Source of the DNA: Tritrichomonas musculus
Lineage: Eukaryota > Parabasalia > Tritrichomonadida > Tritrichomonadidae
Length of the DNA stretch: 64,000 nt
NCBI GenBank assembly: GCA_039105265.1
Contig: JAPFFF010000006.1
Span: forward strand, 6,510,001-6,574,000
Reading direction: 5' to 3'
Shown here: piece by piece, positions 29,303 through 40,113 of the stretch
Layout: each line of letters opens with the position of its first letter
Position numbering within the stretch: the stretch's first letter is position 1
The notes under the pieces: generated by a model
Told to the model about the DNA's origin: nothing
What the model saw: only the letters and a program-made list of their open reading frames with translations
The model's database searches: none
Position numbers and translations under genes: made by a program

Positions 29303-32300
29303 ATGTCATTGGTACTATATTCATGTAAAAGCAAAGTAGCATCAAAACTCAAATCTAATGATATTGAGATAAATATTGATGAAGATGAACTAAGTATAAA
29401 AAATACTATTAATCCTGATGAAATGGTACACTTTAATTGTTTATATAATAAAGCAGAGATAGATGAAAAATTAGTTGGTGATTATCTAGAGAAACATGGA
29501 GGATTAGAGTCATTTGGAACACTTAATATAATGGCAGGAAAAGGTATTTATACTTGGAATACTGATGGTACATTAACACCAAAAATACAATATTGTGCTA
29601 GTCTTAATAAACTATATGAAAGACTACAAGATAGTGCAACAAATTTACAAGTATTTTTAACTAAAATGAGAGAGGATGTAGATTCCGGTATTGCACCTGG
29701 TGCTATATTAAACTATTTTACGGGTGAAATAAATGATAAAGAAATAATAACAGAATCATTTGATGTTAGTACACACAAGAAGTTAATAGAAGCGCTTACA
29801 CAGAATAATCTAGGTATGCTAAATGTAATGAACTTAATGATTAAAAATATAGATGATGCACCTAGTATTGATTGGTCTAAACTATCTGATTTAAAAATAA
29901 TTGTCGAACATATAGATAAAACTACTCAAGCAATAACTTATAAAACAGATGACAAGAAACCAGAAAGTATGGAAGCTATCATTCAAGATATAAGTACAAG
30001 TAATGAAAATATATCTAAATGGATAACAAATAATACTGTTAATTTTACTGAAATAGAACCTGTTAAATATGTAAATGAAACTACTAATGAAACTACTAAT
30101 GAGACTATCTATGATATCAATGAGACAAAGATAAATAACATGAAAGACTTTGTTAATAAAACAAATACAACAGCTGCTAATATAACTAAATGGATAGATG
30201 CGCTAAATGATCAAACTATATCTTATGAAACACTCTTGAACTTAACAGGTGGGAATATATCAATGTGCTTAATTAATAAAACAACTGGTGAACCAGAAAT
30301 ACATGAGGTTAAAATAGAAATTGATGAAACACCTGAGCCAACTCCAGACCCTACACCTACACCTACTCCAACTGAACCACCAAAAGAGTTAGTTAACAAA
30401 GAAGATATGGTTTATGTAATTCCTCCTATTGATGAATTAAAGAAACTCGAAGAATATACGATTCCAAAAATTATAGAACCAGAAGTACTCAAATTAACAG
30501 TATCTAAGTATTGGTTATATAGTAAAAAGACAATAGGATGGATAAAAGACTTATTGTATAATATCATTTCAACTACCCTATCTCTTGCTAAACAGCCTAT
30601 TAAATTAACTTATAAAACAATTGCTTTTGCGACAAAAGAATTTATGAAGATTATATATAACTTATTTTATTTTATCTGGTATGGTATTGATAGTATTGTG
30701 GATATTGCATATGAAGCTGTTAAAGATAATGAAAAAGTGGGGGTAATCTTTTATATTGGAGGAGAAGATGCAGATGCTGACTTTAAGGATGTAGATTTGC
30801 ATCAGGTCATTGATGAGATAAAAGAATTGACACCAAGACTTAATAACAAAATTGATGAATTAAAGAATGAAGGAATTCGAATGATTAAAATAGCATATAG
30901 CTCATTTACATTATTTTGGAGCAACTTATGGCACTTCATAGTTGATTTTATCATGAACTACCCAAATTTAGTTAATAATATTATACAGATAGGCGGAAAT
31001 TGGATAGATGCTCAATTTTGGCAATATATAGGAGGTTATTCTGATTTAATTCTGTATGTTTATGTAATACTTGTATATGCAATAGCTGGGGGTTTAGGAG
31101 TTGGGGCATTTTGTTTATGTGTAATTCTAATAGCTGCCCTTTTCGAACCAATAGGAAGAGGTGCCCAATGGATTTTAAATAAGATTACACGACATCCTCC
31201 TGTTCCTCATGCTCGTACACTTGAAGTTGATGATAATGACGTTGTTAATACTGATGATGAAAATAGCTTTGATATTGTTGACCCTGATGGAAATAAAATT
31301 GTAATTGAGATTGATGATGATATATTAGAAGTATTTCGAAATCAATATAACTCATTGGTCTCCAAATATCAAGCAATCTATGATGTTGTTCCCTCTACTT
31401 CATCAACTGACTCCAAGTATTTTACCTTGAAGGAATCAGACCAGTTATATTTATATAGACCATCTCAGGTATATGAAGAATCCAATTATTATTGTATGAG
31501 ATGGGATATAGATAAAGATTATGACATACCACTAAATTTAGTATTTAGATTCAAAGACTATCTATTTGGTCATAACTGGGAATTAACATGGGATGGTAAA
31601 AATTGGACAGGAAATAATTGTCAAAACATGTGTACAGAAAAGATATCATACATGAACACAAATGACGGTGCGCCTGCTTTAACAATCAAACATAACGAAA
31701 GAATAGGGAGATGGATAAAAGGAACAATAAAGGAAGATTTAACAGATGATGATAATTATGCTCATATACTAAAAGATTATCTTACAAATTGGAGAGTAGT
31801 TAAGAAAGATGGAACCATATTAAGTGAAGGAATAACTGCAACATTTGATTCAAGTAGTTCAGGGACATTCACACAAGATGGATATAAATATGAACAAGCT
31901 AGAATGTATGTTGATGCACCAAGTGGATTAAATGCAGATGATGGATTATATGTTTATGCTGACCTAAATATTAATGGAAATATAACTGAATTAAAATGGG
32001 ATTGTCATCCTACTCATTGTATTAATTCAGGTGTTATGCATACTTATGGTTCAAATCCATGTCTAGAATCATTTAATTATCAACGAGAAAAAAGGCATTC
32101 CATTAAAATCATTGAAGGATTTAATCATAAGAACATTCGAATATATATAGAGAAAGAATTCTTTGAATTTGATGTAAAAGTTAATCCATTCGATATAATT
32201 ATTCAACAACAATTTTATGAAGTAGAGCCAGACCCAAGAAAATGCACTACCATATCGACAGATTATAATATTTATTCATCAAAGATTATATGGGCTGATA

Positions 32301-34444
32301 ATATCATGACTATGCGTCGAGACTTAAATGTTGTTGGTGGAATCACAGATATATTAGCCTATGATTATGCTATATTGAAACAGACAGTTGATAATCTAGT
32401 TGAACAAATGAGAATTCAAGCCATGTATAATGAATATACTGATAGTATTAAACAAGGTGTAGCTGTTGCAAATAGTATATTAAATATTTTAGCTTCAACG
32501 GTTTGTATTGCAAGTGCCCTTTCAACATTAAATATGTCCAATAACTCTGTAACTATTAATACATATCAAACAACACCATTTCCTGCTGGACCTGGAAGTG
32601 GAGGAGGAGGAGGTGGAGGTGGATATCCAGGTGATGGAGGTAGTGGATTTCAAGGTAAGTTTTTGGTGAATGTTGATTTGAAGGCTGATAAGATGACTAT
32701 GGAAAGATTTTTACCAACTACAACAACTGTTCAAAATCCTATTGCAGGAGCTATAGGAACCTTTTCAGCAACACAGGTTGTCCTTTCGACAACACATGCT
32801 TTAACTCAGTTAGGAAATGCTATTGCTACACTTGGTTCTAATGTCTTACGCTTCTTTAGGAATAGACCAGATACAAATGGAACTGAAACATTAAATATTA
32901 ATTCATCCTCGATTACAATAACTGATAATGATAATGATAATACAACAAATACTATCACAACTACTGAGCAATCATTAGTGAGAACCCATAGAGAAGTTCA
33001 GCCACAAGTCCTTACAGATGAAACAGATGAGATTCGAACAGATATTACTGTACCACAAACTACAATGACAAATACAGCTTCAACTACGATTGCACTTAGG
33101 AATCAAGTTCCTGTTATCAATATATCTGGAATCCAGTATACCTTAGAAGATATTGCAGATATGACAAGAGCAGAACGAAATGCATTAGTTGCTAATCATC
33201 CTGATATATTACGTATCCAATATCATGGAAGAGAGTTTTTTAATGTGTATGATTTGTTTTATAATAACCAACTCATTATCCATAATAATGTGTTTCAACG
33301 AAGAACTCTAATAAGACCAGCTGATATTGAGATGACAGATAGAATACATAGAGCTACTGATAATAATTGGTCAATAGAATGGGATGGAACAACATACACA
33401 GCGAGAGATATTGAACAATTATCTATGCAAGATAGATTAAATTTACCATTTGTACAAAATGGAGATATTGGATTAGAACCTTACTTGAATGAGCAAACAA
33501 TGGAAGCTTGGATAAATATTATTGATCATAGAGGAGAGATGATTGATCCAATTGTTGCTACTATTGATTATTCAGCTCCAACAACAGCAAATATTAGTGG
33601 AGGTCAAGTACGATTTGTTGGAATAAATTCACAAATTACTGTAAATGCAAATGGAGTTAGATATCAACATTATGACCTTGTTGCAACAACAGATACTTGG
33701 ACTGTACCAGGAACAACACCATCAATAACAGCAAGAATGATAGAACAAATGAGTGATGAACAAAGAGGAGAACTAATGGATAATATTTATTCTCATGGTA
33801 ATCTTTTAGCTTTTAATGACACATTAGATGAAACAACTGGTGAAGAAATAACACAAGTATTATATAATGGAAATGTAGTTGCTACAATAGATAGAAGAAG
33901 ACTACATGTAATTAATATTGTGAATGGAGTGATAGAAATGTACCAACAAGATGGTGTTATAAGTGCAACTACCCAGGTTATTATGGGAGCAGTAGGTTAT
34001 GTTGCTAGAAGGTTCTTACATGGTCAATGGCAATTTGTTAGACATCACCCTGGTGATGCAGCAGCTATAGCAGGAGTAGCAGCAGAAGCATATGTAGCAA
34101 ATAGAATAGGATTATTTAATATTCCAAGTTGGTTCCGTCGTAATAATAACCCAGAAACTTTGGCTGTTGAAAATGAAAATGAAGATGAAGATGTATTAGA
34201 AAAGATTCTTGATTGGGCTTATCATGATGAAACTGATGATGAACCTGAACTTGAAATAACAATGGAGAATGCTGATAAGATGATGGTTTCATTTGATGTT
34301 TGTCTTAATATAGCTAAGACATATCGTGATTCATTAAAAGGTACAATTGCGTTTTTATGTGAAAAGATAAAAGAATTAGAAAGCAAGACATCATTAGAAA
34401 GTAGAATCGCAGCACTAGAAAAGAAATGTGCTAATATAGAGTAA
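29303..34444 (+). CDS. Giant fibre/adhesin-like surface protein, 1713 aa
   Basis: This is the largest gene in the window. Helical N-terminal parts with several potential N-glycosylation sites (NETTNET at about 260) precede a P/T/D/E linker (about 346-365). A hydrophobic segment at about 577-620 (LILYVYVILVYAIAGGLGVG and beyond) could span a membrane. Two blocks are shared with the proteins at 34474 and 43200: FRFKDYLFGHNWELTWDGKNW near 750 and QQQFYEVEPDP...TMRRDLNVVGG near 970-1013. Further on come a glycine run (about 1095-1105), N/T-rich repeats, and a C-terminal coiled coil. I infer a long virion surface or attachment protein. The glycine run and size resemble tail or spike proteins. Nothing shows which ligand it binds. 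There is no separate counterpart in the outer element. Confidence 0.7.
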   Translation: MSLVLYSCKSKVASKLKSNDIEINIDEDELSIKNTINPDEMVHFNCLYNKAEIDEKLVGDYLEKHGGLESFGTLNIMAGKGIYTWNTDGTLTPKIQYCASLNKLYERLQDSATNLQVFLTKMREDVDSGIAPGAILNYFTGEINDKEIITESFDVSTHKKLIEALTQNNLGMLNVMNLMIKNIDDAPSIDWSKLSDLKIIVEHIDKTTQAITYKTDDKKPESMEAIIQDISTSNENISKWITNNTVNFTEIEPVKYVNETTNETTNETIYDINETKINNMKDFVNKTNTTAANITKWIDALNDQTISYETLLNLTGGNISMCLINKTTGEPEIHEVKIEIDETPEPTPDPTPTPTPTEPPKELVNKEDMVYVIPPIDELKKLEEYTIPKIIEPEVLKLTVSKYWLYSKKTIGWIKDLLYNIISTTLSLAKQPIKLTYKTIAFATKEFMKIIYNLFYFIWYGIDSIVDIAYEAVKDNEKVGVIFYIGGEDADADFKDVDLHQVIDEIKELTPRLNNKIDELKNEGIRMIKIAYSSFTLFWSNLWHFIVDFIMNYPNLVNNIIQIGGNWIDAQFWQYIGGYSDLILYVYVILVYAIAGGLGVGAFCLCVILIAALFEPIGRGAQWILNKITRHPPVPHARTLEVDDNDVVNTDDENSFDIVDPDGNKIVIEIDDDILEVFRNQYNSLVSKYQAIYDVVPSTSSTDSKYFTLKESDQLYLYRPSQVYEESNYYCMRWDIDKDYDIPLNLVFRFKDYLFGHNWELTWDGKNWTGNNCQNMCTEKISYMNTNDGAPALTIKHNERIGRWIKGTIKEDLTDDDNYAHILKDYLTNWRVVKKDGTILSEGITATFDSSSSGTFTQDGYKYEQARMYVDAPSGLNADDGLYVYADLNINGNITELKWDCHPTHCINSGVMHTYGSNPCLESFNYQREKRHSIKIIEGFNHKNIRIYIEKEFFEFDVKVNPFDIIIQQQFYEVEPDPRKCTTISTDYNIYSSKIIWADNIMTMRRDLNVVGGITDILAYDYAILKQTVDNLVEQMRIQAMYNEYTDSIKQGVAVANSILNILASTVCIASALSTLNMSNNSVTINTYQTTPFPAGPGSGGGGGGGGYPGDGGSGFQGKFLVNVDLKADKMTMERFLPTTTTVQNPIAGAIGTFSATQVVLSTTHALTQLGNAIATLGSNVLRFFRNRPDTNGTETLNINSSSITITDNDNDNTTNTITTTEQSLVRTHREVQPQVLTDETDEIRTDITVPQTTMTNTASTTIALRNQVPVINISGIQYTLEDIADMTRAERNALVANHPDILRIQYHGREFFNVYDLFYNNQLIIHNNVFQRRTLIRPADIEMTDRIHRATDNNWSIEWDGTTYTARDIEQLSMQDRLNLPFVQNGDIGLEPYLNEQTMEAWINIIDHRGEMIDPIVATIDYSAPTTANISGGQVRFVGINSQITVNANGVRYQHYDLVATTDTWTVPGTTPSITARMIEQMSDEQRGELMDNIYSHGNLLAFNDTLDETTGEEITQVLYNGNVVATIDRRRLHVINIVNGVIEMYQQDGVISATTQVIMGAVGYVARRFLHGQWQFVRHHPGDAAAIAGVAAEAYVANRIGLFNIPSWFRRNNNPETLAVENENEDEDVLEKILDWAYHDETDDEPELEITMENADKMMVSFDVCLNIAKTYRDSLKGTIAFLCEKIKELESKTSLESRIAALEKKCANIE

Positions 34445-34473
34445 ATGATGTAGTTAATTTTTTTTGGATCAAA

Positions 34474-36873
34474 ATGAATGATACTACGACTAGTTTCATA
34501 GGTGACATACAATTCAAAGTAGGAGATATAACTAGAAAAGCAAGTGAATTATTAACTCTGAGTGATTTGGATGGATATGTACAAACCGGACATTTATTTA
34601 ATGAAGTAGAAGGTTATCCCAAATATTATGTAAAACATGGAGATATTAATGTATATGAACCAACTTCAACAGATTCTATCCTAGATCCAGTCATTATAAT
34701 GAAGATAACTTTACCATCAACACTTAAGAGTAAATTACTGGAATCAACAACAAAAGTTAATGTATTCAAGATCCATATGCGAAATCTATTAATAATGGAT
34801 TGGCTTGGTAATGTATTAAATGATTTTATAGTATCTGTTGAAAATGGAAAATTTGTTTGTCCTGAACTCACTCATAATAAGGCTCGTGATTGCTATACTT
34901 ATTCTACTCGTAATCGTGATGATCCTGAAATAATGTTTGATAAAGATCTTAATATCGAACCATATACATGTTATTTAAACGGTGATATCACTATACATAA
35001 TCTATTAAACGAAAACTCTTTAGTATCTCAAACTCCTGTTATCAAATGTAATGTAATAGATGCTGAAAACGCTTTATCATTACAGAAATCTGATGTCTAT
35101 TACTTTTATCGTCCAACTGTTATTGATTATGATGCTCATGTAAAGTATATGGATAATGAATTAGAATATGAATGTGAATGTTATAGAATGGTGTATAAGA
35201 TACCAGATACGTATGAAATCCCTAATAATCTTACATTTAAATTTACTGAATATTGTTTTGGAAATAAATGGGCTTTAACATGGAATGGTTCTAATTGGAT
35301 TGGTGATAGTATGCAAGGTAGATTTCAGAGTAAAATCATAGCAAAATGTAAAACACGAGATCCAGAGAAAGATGGATACGGAGCTACTGGTTGTATGGTA
35401 GCTGTTAAACGTGATACATTAAATAGTAGAGCAATTCCTGAAGACAATAATGGTTTAGCATATTCGTTAATGAATCAATGTTCAAAAATTGGTAAATATG
35501 AGACAATGATCCAATTTCATGATGGTAGTATAGTTAAAGGGTCAGATTATGAGCTTGTCATTGGATTTAGTAGCGTACTTCATGGAGCTAAAATGGATGG
35601 TTATGACCTTGTTTCTATGGGATGTAATTATAAAAACTATTCAACATCTAAACTTAAAGTAGATGATATAGAATTATTATATCTGGATCTTACTCTTCCT
35701 GGTCAAGAACACGGTATGAGATTATCATTTACAGTTGGTGAAGTACATCGTAATGGAGATGTTTACAATAGAGGGTATGTAGACCTAAAAGGAGCATTAG
35801 ATACTATAGAGAGAGTGAATTATGTATGGAGCATGACACCAAAATACAAACCAACTAATGCTAGTGGTGAAGCGTATAGTAATCGTGATATTGTACTCTA
35901 TTTACGTCATGACTATACAGATCCGATAGATGAAGTTAATTGGGATTCATCAACAAATGCTTTTGCTTATATCATTAATCAACAATTTTATGAAGTATCG
36001 CCAAATCCTAATGCTGCTACTACATTATATACAGACTTCAATATCACTTCTTCTAAGATTATTACAGCAGATAACATTACTACTATGAGATCTGATCTTA
36101 ATCTTGTAACTAATAATGTTGATGTAGTATCGTATGATGTTAAAGAAGTAAAGAGTAAGGTAGATGCTCTTGGTTCACAAATGACAGAACAACAAGCTAA
36201 GACCAAGTATTTAGAGAAAGAAGTGGATAAGATAGATATGAAAGCTAATGTTGGTATTGCTTTAGGTGCTGTTGGTTGTGTATTAGGTGCTACAGGAATA
36301 GGTGTTGCTGGAAAAGCATTATCATTTGCTCGTGCAGGTAGAGAGTTAATCAATACTGTAACTAAAGTGTCTGATGTAGGTGCTGATGTTGTAGAAGATA
36401 TAGCTGGTAAACTAACTGGTGAATTGCCAGATATTGGTGCTGATCCTTTCTTTGGAGATATGATTTCTATTCCAATTCAGAGATCATTATTAAGATCAAT
36501 AGCAACAACAACAGACAAAGATAAATTAAATGCAATAATAGAATGGTGTGATAAGGAGTATGTACCTGTTAATGAAATAAACTTTACTGATGAACTTGAT
36601 GATCCGTCCAAAGTTGCTATGACATTAACATCAACAATAGATATGTGTAATCGATTCCGTCATACGATGAAACCAATGATAAAAACATTAGCAACTACTG
36701 TAGAGAAGAGTGTGTCATCAACAGATTTGGTTAGAGATGACATAATAGATGTTGTTGGTAAATATGTCAATGGCGAGGTTCATTTGGAAGCAGAAGATGT
36801 TATCACAGATGGAATAATCAAAGCACGATTTTTGGTGCAAAAAGTTAGTGAATACAATGATGTTAGATTATGA
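34474..36873 (+). CDS. Fibre-like protein, 799 aa
   Basis: The protein shares two blocks with its upstream neighbour and with the outer protein at 43200. The first is YFYRPTVIDYDAH...KFTEYCFGNKWALTWNGSNW at about residues 206-279. The second is NQQFYEVSPNPNAATTLYTD...TTMRSDLNL at about 502-552. A coiled coil (about 555-585) and a hydrophobic G/A-rich stretch (NVGIALGAVGCVLGATGIGV, about 590-625) follow. The order matches the first two thirds of the outer fibre protein. I infer an oligomeric surface fibre. The start follows TTTTTTTTGGATCAAAATG. Its end overlaps the next fibre-like gene by 17 bp. Confidence 0.68.
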   Translation: MNDTTTSFIGDIQFKVGDITRKASELLTLSDLDGYVQTGHLFNEVEGYPKYYVKHGDINVYEPTSTDSILDPVIIMKITLPSTLKSKLLESTTKVNVFKIHMRNLLIMDWLGNVLNDFIVSVENGKFVCPELTHNKARDCYTYSTRNRDDPEIMFDKDLNIEPYTCYLNGDITIHNLLNENSLVSQTPVIKCNVIDAENALSLQKSDVYYFYRPTVIDYDAHVKYMDNELEYECECYRMVYKIPDTYEIPNNLTFKFTEYCFGNKWALTWNGSNWIGDSMQGRFQSKIIAKCKTRDPEKDGYGATGCMVAVKRDTLNSRAIPEDNNGLAYSLMNQCSKIGKYETMIQFHDGSIVKGSDYELVIGFSSVLHGAKMDGYDLVSMGCNYKNYSTSKLKVDDIELLYLDLTLPGQEHGMRLSFTVGEVHRNGDVYNRGYVDLKGALDTIERVNYVWSMTPKYKPTNASGEAYSNRDIVLYLRHDYTDPIDEVNWDSSTNAFAYIINQQFYEVSPNPNAATTLYTDFNITSSKIITADNITTMRSDLNLVTNNVDVVSYDVKEVKSKVDALGSQMTEQQAKTKYLEKEVDKIDMKANVGIALGAVGCVLGATGIGVAGKALSFARAGRELINTVTKVSDVGADVVEDIAGKLTGELPDIGADPFFGDMISIPIQRSLLRSIATTTDKDKLNAIIEWCDKEYVPVNEINFTDELDDPSKVAMTLTSTIDMCNRFRHTMKPMIKTLATTVEKSVSSTDLVRDDIIDVVGKYVNGEVHLEAEDVITDGIIKARFLVQKVSEYNDVRL

Positions 36874-38206
36874 AGAGAATATAGTTACTATTAATATTAC
36901 TGGTGGAACAATTAATTACCAAGGAACAACAGATTTTCCTAGCTGCGTAATGAATGACAAAACATTTGTTATATCAAACCCAAATAACCTTAGAGTCGGT
37001 GGAATACAGATTAAAGAAAATACGACAAAAAGAAGAATGGAATTCACCATAAATGATTTAGCATATACTTGTGATATAAATGCTTTACATAAGAAGATAG
37101 ATACATTAAATGAGCAGATAGAAAAGAATGATACAGCTCTAGCTACTACTTTAAATGAATTCCCAACTGTTGATGAAGTAAATGAAGCATTAGATGAATT
37201 AAAAAATAATATGGTTAATATGGATAACCTGTATACAAAAGAGGAAGCGGATGCAAAATATCGAAGCAAAAATGATTTGATATACAAAGAATCTATTGAA
37301 GTGCCATTTGAAAATGTACAAGATAGTTCAGGAACGTGGGAAGTCAAAATAAAATTGAATAGTGGAACTCGTCTTGTTGGAACAATTTCAAATAACGATG
37401 GCTTTGTAAAAGAGTTTGATTATTTGTTTGATTATAATGGTGTTATCACTGAAGATGGAGATGTTAATATAGATTTTGATATTGATGGAACAACTTATTA
37501 CTTAACTTATTATAAAAGTGATAGTAATGGTCTGTGCTTTTATATCGATAACGGGGCAGACTATTTTGATACCAAATTAATATTAGCGGAAAAAATATTG
37601 AAGCATGATAAAATAGCATTGAAAAGTGAGATTCCTGAACCTGTTGATTTGACCAATTATGCATTGAAAAGTGAAAATGATGAACTGAAGACAAAATTAA
37701 ATAATTATATTAAATCTCAACAAGATTTAGCCAAGTTAGTAGGTGATAATGTTACTAAAATCGTAACAATGAACAGTCAGATATCAAATCTACAACATGA
37801 GAATGAATCATTAAAAGCTAGGTTAGACGCGTTAGTGAATAAATTAACACTAATTAAGTATACATTTAGTGTACCAAATAGTACAAGTATTCGTTATCAA
37901 TTCGAAAAACAACTTGATGCATATGATGGAACACTCTATTTGACTTATAATGAAACCAGAGATAATGTTACCAGTGTAAACGAAATCAAAATCAATATAT
38001 CATTCAACGTTAATAATTCACCTAAGTTTGAATATCAATGTGAACCAACTAAGATCTGGTTAAACAATATTGAATTTCCATTAAGTAGTGGCAATTTAGT
38101 GGTTAATGCAACAGCTAATTTCATAGCGATTAATTCGACATTCTTTACATCAAATGGTATCTTACTTGAAGATAACACTAAGAATGAAATACATTCATTA
38201 CTATAA
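36857..38206 (+). CDS. Fibre-like protein with phage tail-fibre motifs, 449 aa
   Basis: From the first ATG at 36857 the protein has 449 residues. It contains coiled-coil segments (about 80-125 and 290-330), the motif YTKEEADAKYRSKNDL typical of bacteriophage tail fibres, and KSEIPEPVDLTNYALKSEN. The outer fibre protein has KSEIPEPVDLSGYVEKNDD at the matching place. Beta-rich blocks alternate with the coils, and the C terminus is a strand-rich tip-like domain. This is probably the distal part of a fibre. The stop codon lies at the inner edge of the right terminal repeat, so the gene abuts the element's end. It is preceded by and overlaps the 799-residue fibre gene. Confidence 0.68.
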   Translation: MMLDYEENIVTINITGGTINYQGTTDFPSCVMNDKTFVISNPNNLRVGGIQIKENTTKRRMEFTINDLAYTCDINALHKKIDTLNEQIEKNDTALATTLNEFPTVDEVNEALDELKNNMVNMDNLYTKEEADAKYRSKNDLIYKESIEVPFENVQDSSGTWEVKIKLNSGTRLVGTISNNDGFVKEFDYLFDYNGVITEDGDVNIDFDIDGTTYYLTYYKSDSNGLCFYIDNGADYFDTKLILAEKILKHDKIALKSEIPEPVDLTNYALKSENDELKTKLNNYIKSQQDLAKLVGDNVTKIVTMNSQISNLQHENESLKARLDALVNKLTLIKYTFSVPNSTSIRYQFEKQLDAYDGTLYLTYNETRDNVTSVNEIKINISFNVNNSPKFEYQCEPTKIWLNNIEFPLSSGNLVVNATANFIAINSTFFTSNGILLEDNTKNEIHSLL

Positions 38207-38536
38207 AGTATTATTTTTCATTTATTATTTTTCATTTATTATTTTTCATTTATTATTTTTCATTTATTATTTATTATTTTTGTATTGTCATTTTTTTATT
38301 TTACATTTACTTTTTACTTTTTTTTTTTTTTTTTATTTTTTATTTTCAATATGAAGTAAGTTAATTTTAAGATTAACTTTTAATTAACTTGTGATATTAT
38401 TAACTTTTTGATATCATAAGTCTTTGAAATGATATTTGGTCATTTCAGTTAGCGCGAACTAGCAGCTGAAGGAGAGCTGGGGGAGCGAGTGGTTAGGCTG
38501 GGCGAAGGCACAGAGCACAGCCTAACGTATACTACT
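38203..38536 (-). repeat. Right terminal inverted repeat of inner Polinton
   Basis: It mirrors 14693-15064. It carries the same GC-rich outer block and stem-loop, but fewer units of the TTTCATTTATTATT array (about four) and a slightly longer homopolymer run. The last fibre gene ends within its inner edge. Confidence 0.93.
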
Positions 38537-38541
38537 ACTAA

Positions 38542-39247
38542 TAACTTATTTGGCGGTCATTTTGACGTCGAAAATACAAACCCATATATGAAAGGTAATA
38601 TGCTCGGATGGACAGTACCAGAATCATGGCAAAATTACAAACATGAAGGCTATAAGAAACCATCTAACAAGAGAATGACTTCATACAGGAGATTCGAATA
38701 CTTTATTTTCAGAAAGGCGTTCGATCACGCAATCGCTAAATTAATCGCCAACAACTCTATCGGAAACATAACTGAAAAACCACTTAGCAAATACAAGATG
38801 CAGATTTACAGTAAGGCATGCGCTATGATGTGGAATTATTATATTATACATGATTTTGTAGTAAGGCTCGGATTAGGCAATGTCGATCCAAATAGTAAAG
38901 ATTTCGATAAATTGAAGAAAAAGAACAAACAACTAATTGATGATCTTGTCAGTGATTTAATAGCCCACACTCTCTACACAAAAGAAGGTCATAATGAACA
39001 ACAGAGAAAAGCCTTTTCAAACCACATTGCTAATCATGCCAAATTTGCTATTCTCCACGCAGCAGCAACATTACAGAAACCAGAAATATTCGAAGGACAC
39101 GACCAACAACCACAAGAAATTGACGATTTCGATTATTTAGAACAAGACCATCCTGACAATCAATGGACTCAAGAAGGCCAAGGCAATTGGGATGATCATG
39201 ATGTTTGGTTTAATGATGACGAAGCAGCTGCACAACTCCATGCATAA
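38542..39247 (+). pseudogene. Outer Polinton unknown gene, right part (beyond the insertion)
   Basis: This is the remainder of the gene whose left part is at 13410-14692; the inner Polinton separates them. The visible protein sequence is about 235 residues. It has an aromatic, basic region (GWTVPESWQNYKHEGYKKPS), a helical middle (YSKACAMMWNYYIIHDFVVRLG), and a strongly acidic tail rich in D, E, Q and W. No domain is recognised. The acidic end could interact with basic core proteins. The packaging ATPase gene follows after about 50 bp on the same strand. Confidence 0.75.
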
Positions 39248-39297
39248 AAAAATCCAATAAATCTTCACTTATTTTTTTGCAGTCTTTTGGGGAATAA

Positions 39298-40113
39298 ATG
39301 AGTTTAAAAGTCGTAAATTCTCTTGTCTCAGAAACTCTGAAACAAAACGCAAACAATTTATCGGGTGCTTTAATAGAGCCCATACACGATGATATTCATA
39401 TCAAATATAACTCTGTAAATGTTGTGGTTGGGAAACAAAATTCTGGAAAAACCGTCATTGCTCTCCAAGAAATTATCAAAATAAGTCTTCTAGACTCACA
39501 CCATTTACTAATCTATATCACGAAAAATGGTGACGAAAACGATAGAAGTTTCCAATCTCTCAAACACCTCATCAAAAAGCCATATATTACCGTTTCCGAG
39601 AAGATGGCCGTCGATTTTATCACTGAATTAATTGCTGCAAAGAACCTATACTATCTTGTCAAGCGAGAAAATTTGGAGGAACAACTAGATGATGGACAAA
39701 AAAATGATATGTTCAAGGTCCTTCACATTACTGATTTCAGCAAAGATTTTCTCCATACACTGATACTTTTCGATGATATTTCAAACAACAAATTATTTTC
39801 GTCCGAAGAATCGTTTTTCTCCCAACAGCTCCGAAGATGCAGACACACAAATATTTCCTACTTTTTATTGATTCAAGGATGGAAAGGCATCAAACCACAT
39901 ATCAAAAATGAGATTACAACTTTGTTCGTTTTCCCTTGCTTCAACCGTCAACAGCTTCATTATATTTATTCCCAATCAGCAAGTAATTTGGACTTTGAGG
40001 AGTTCTACAATATGTATAGGCAATTGTCTGAAGAAAAAAATTACAATCCAGATTCTCATTCCTGCCTAATTGTACAGGTATCAGAGGGCGGCAATACTTC
40101 TATATCAACATAG
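39298..40113 (+). CDS. Packaging ATPase of outer Polinton (A32-like)
   Basis: This 271-residue protein has Walker A in VVVGKQNSGKTVIAL (near residue 45) and Walker B in HTLILFDDISN (near residue 160), followed by RRCRHTNISYFLLIQGW. It matches the inner ATPase at 17486 in length, motif order and the N-terminal LSGALIEPIHD segment. It would drive DNA packaging into the capsid. Its last 58 bp overlap the end of the convergent coiled-coil gene on the opposite strand, a sign of tight packing. The frame looks whole. Confidence 0.92.
   Translation: MSLKVVNSLVSETLKQNANNLSGALIEPIHDDIHIKYNSVNVVVGKQNSGKTVIALQEIIKISLLDSHHLLIYITKNGDENDRSFQSLKHLIKKPYITVSEKMAVDFITELIAAKNLYYLVKRENLEEQLDDGQKNDMFKVLHITDFSKDFLHTLILFDDISNNKLFSSEESFFSQQLRRCRHTNISYFLLIQGWKGIKPHIKNEITTLFVFPCFNRQQLHYIYSQSASNLDFEEFYNMYRQLSEEKNYNPDSHSCLIVQVSEGGNTSIST

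Larger units (their letters stand above)
14693..38536. mobile_element. Inner Polinton (Maverick), nested in the outer one
   Basis: The element is 23,844 bp, starts AGTAGTATACG and ends CGTATACTACT. The 5-bp duplication ACTAA flanks it (14688-14692 and 38537-38541). Terminal inverted repeats run 14693-15064 and 38203-38536. Parts in order are a probable minor capsid protein, integrase with a chromo/SH3-like tail, packaging ATPase, pVI/pX-like protein, a low-complexity protein, major capsid protein, HNH endonuclease, a 1-kb non-coding repeat block, five small genes, polymerase and penton-like genes on the minus strand, and three fibre-like genes. It looks nearly whole, with about one break. It must be younger than the outer element, and its nearly identical ends agree. 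Its genes are more AT-rich than those of the outer element, so the two belong to different lineages. Confidence 0.95.
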
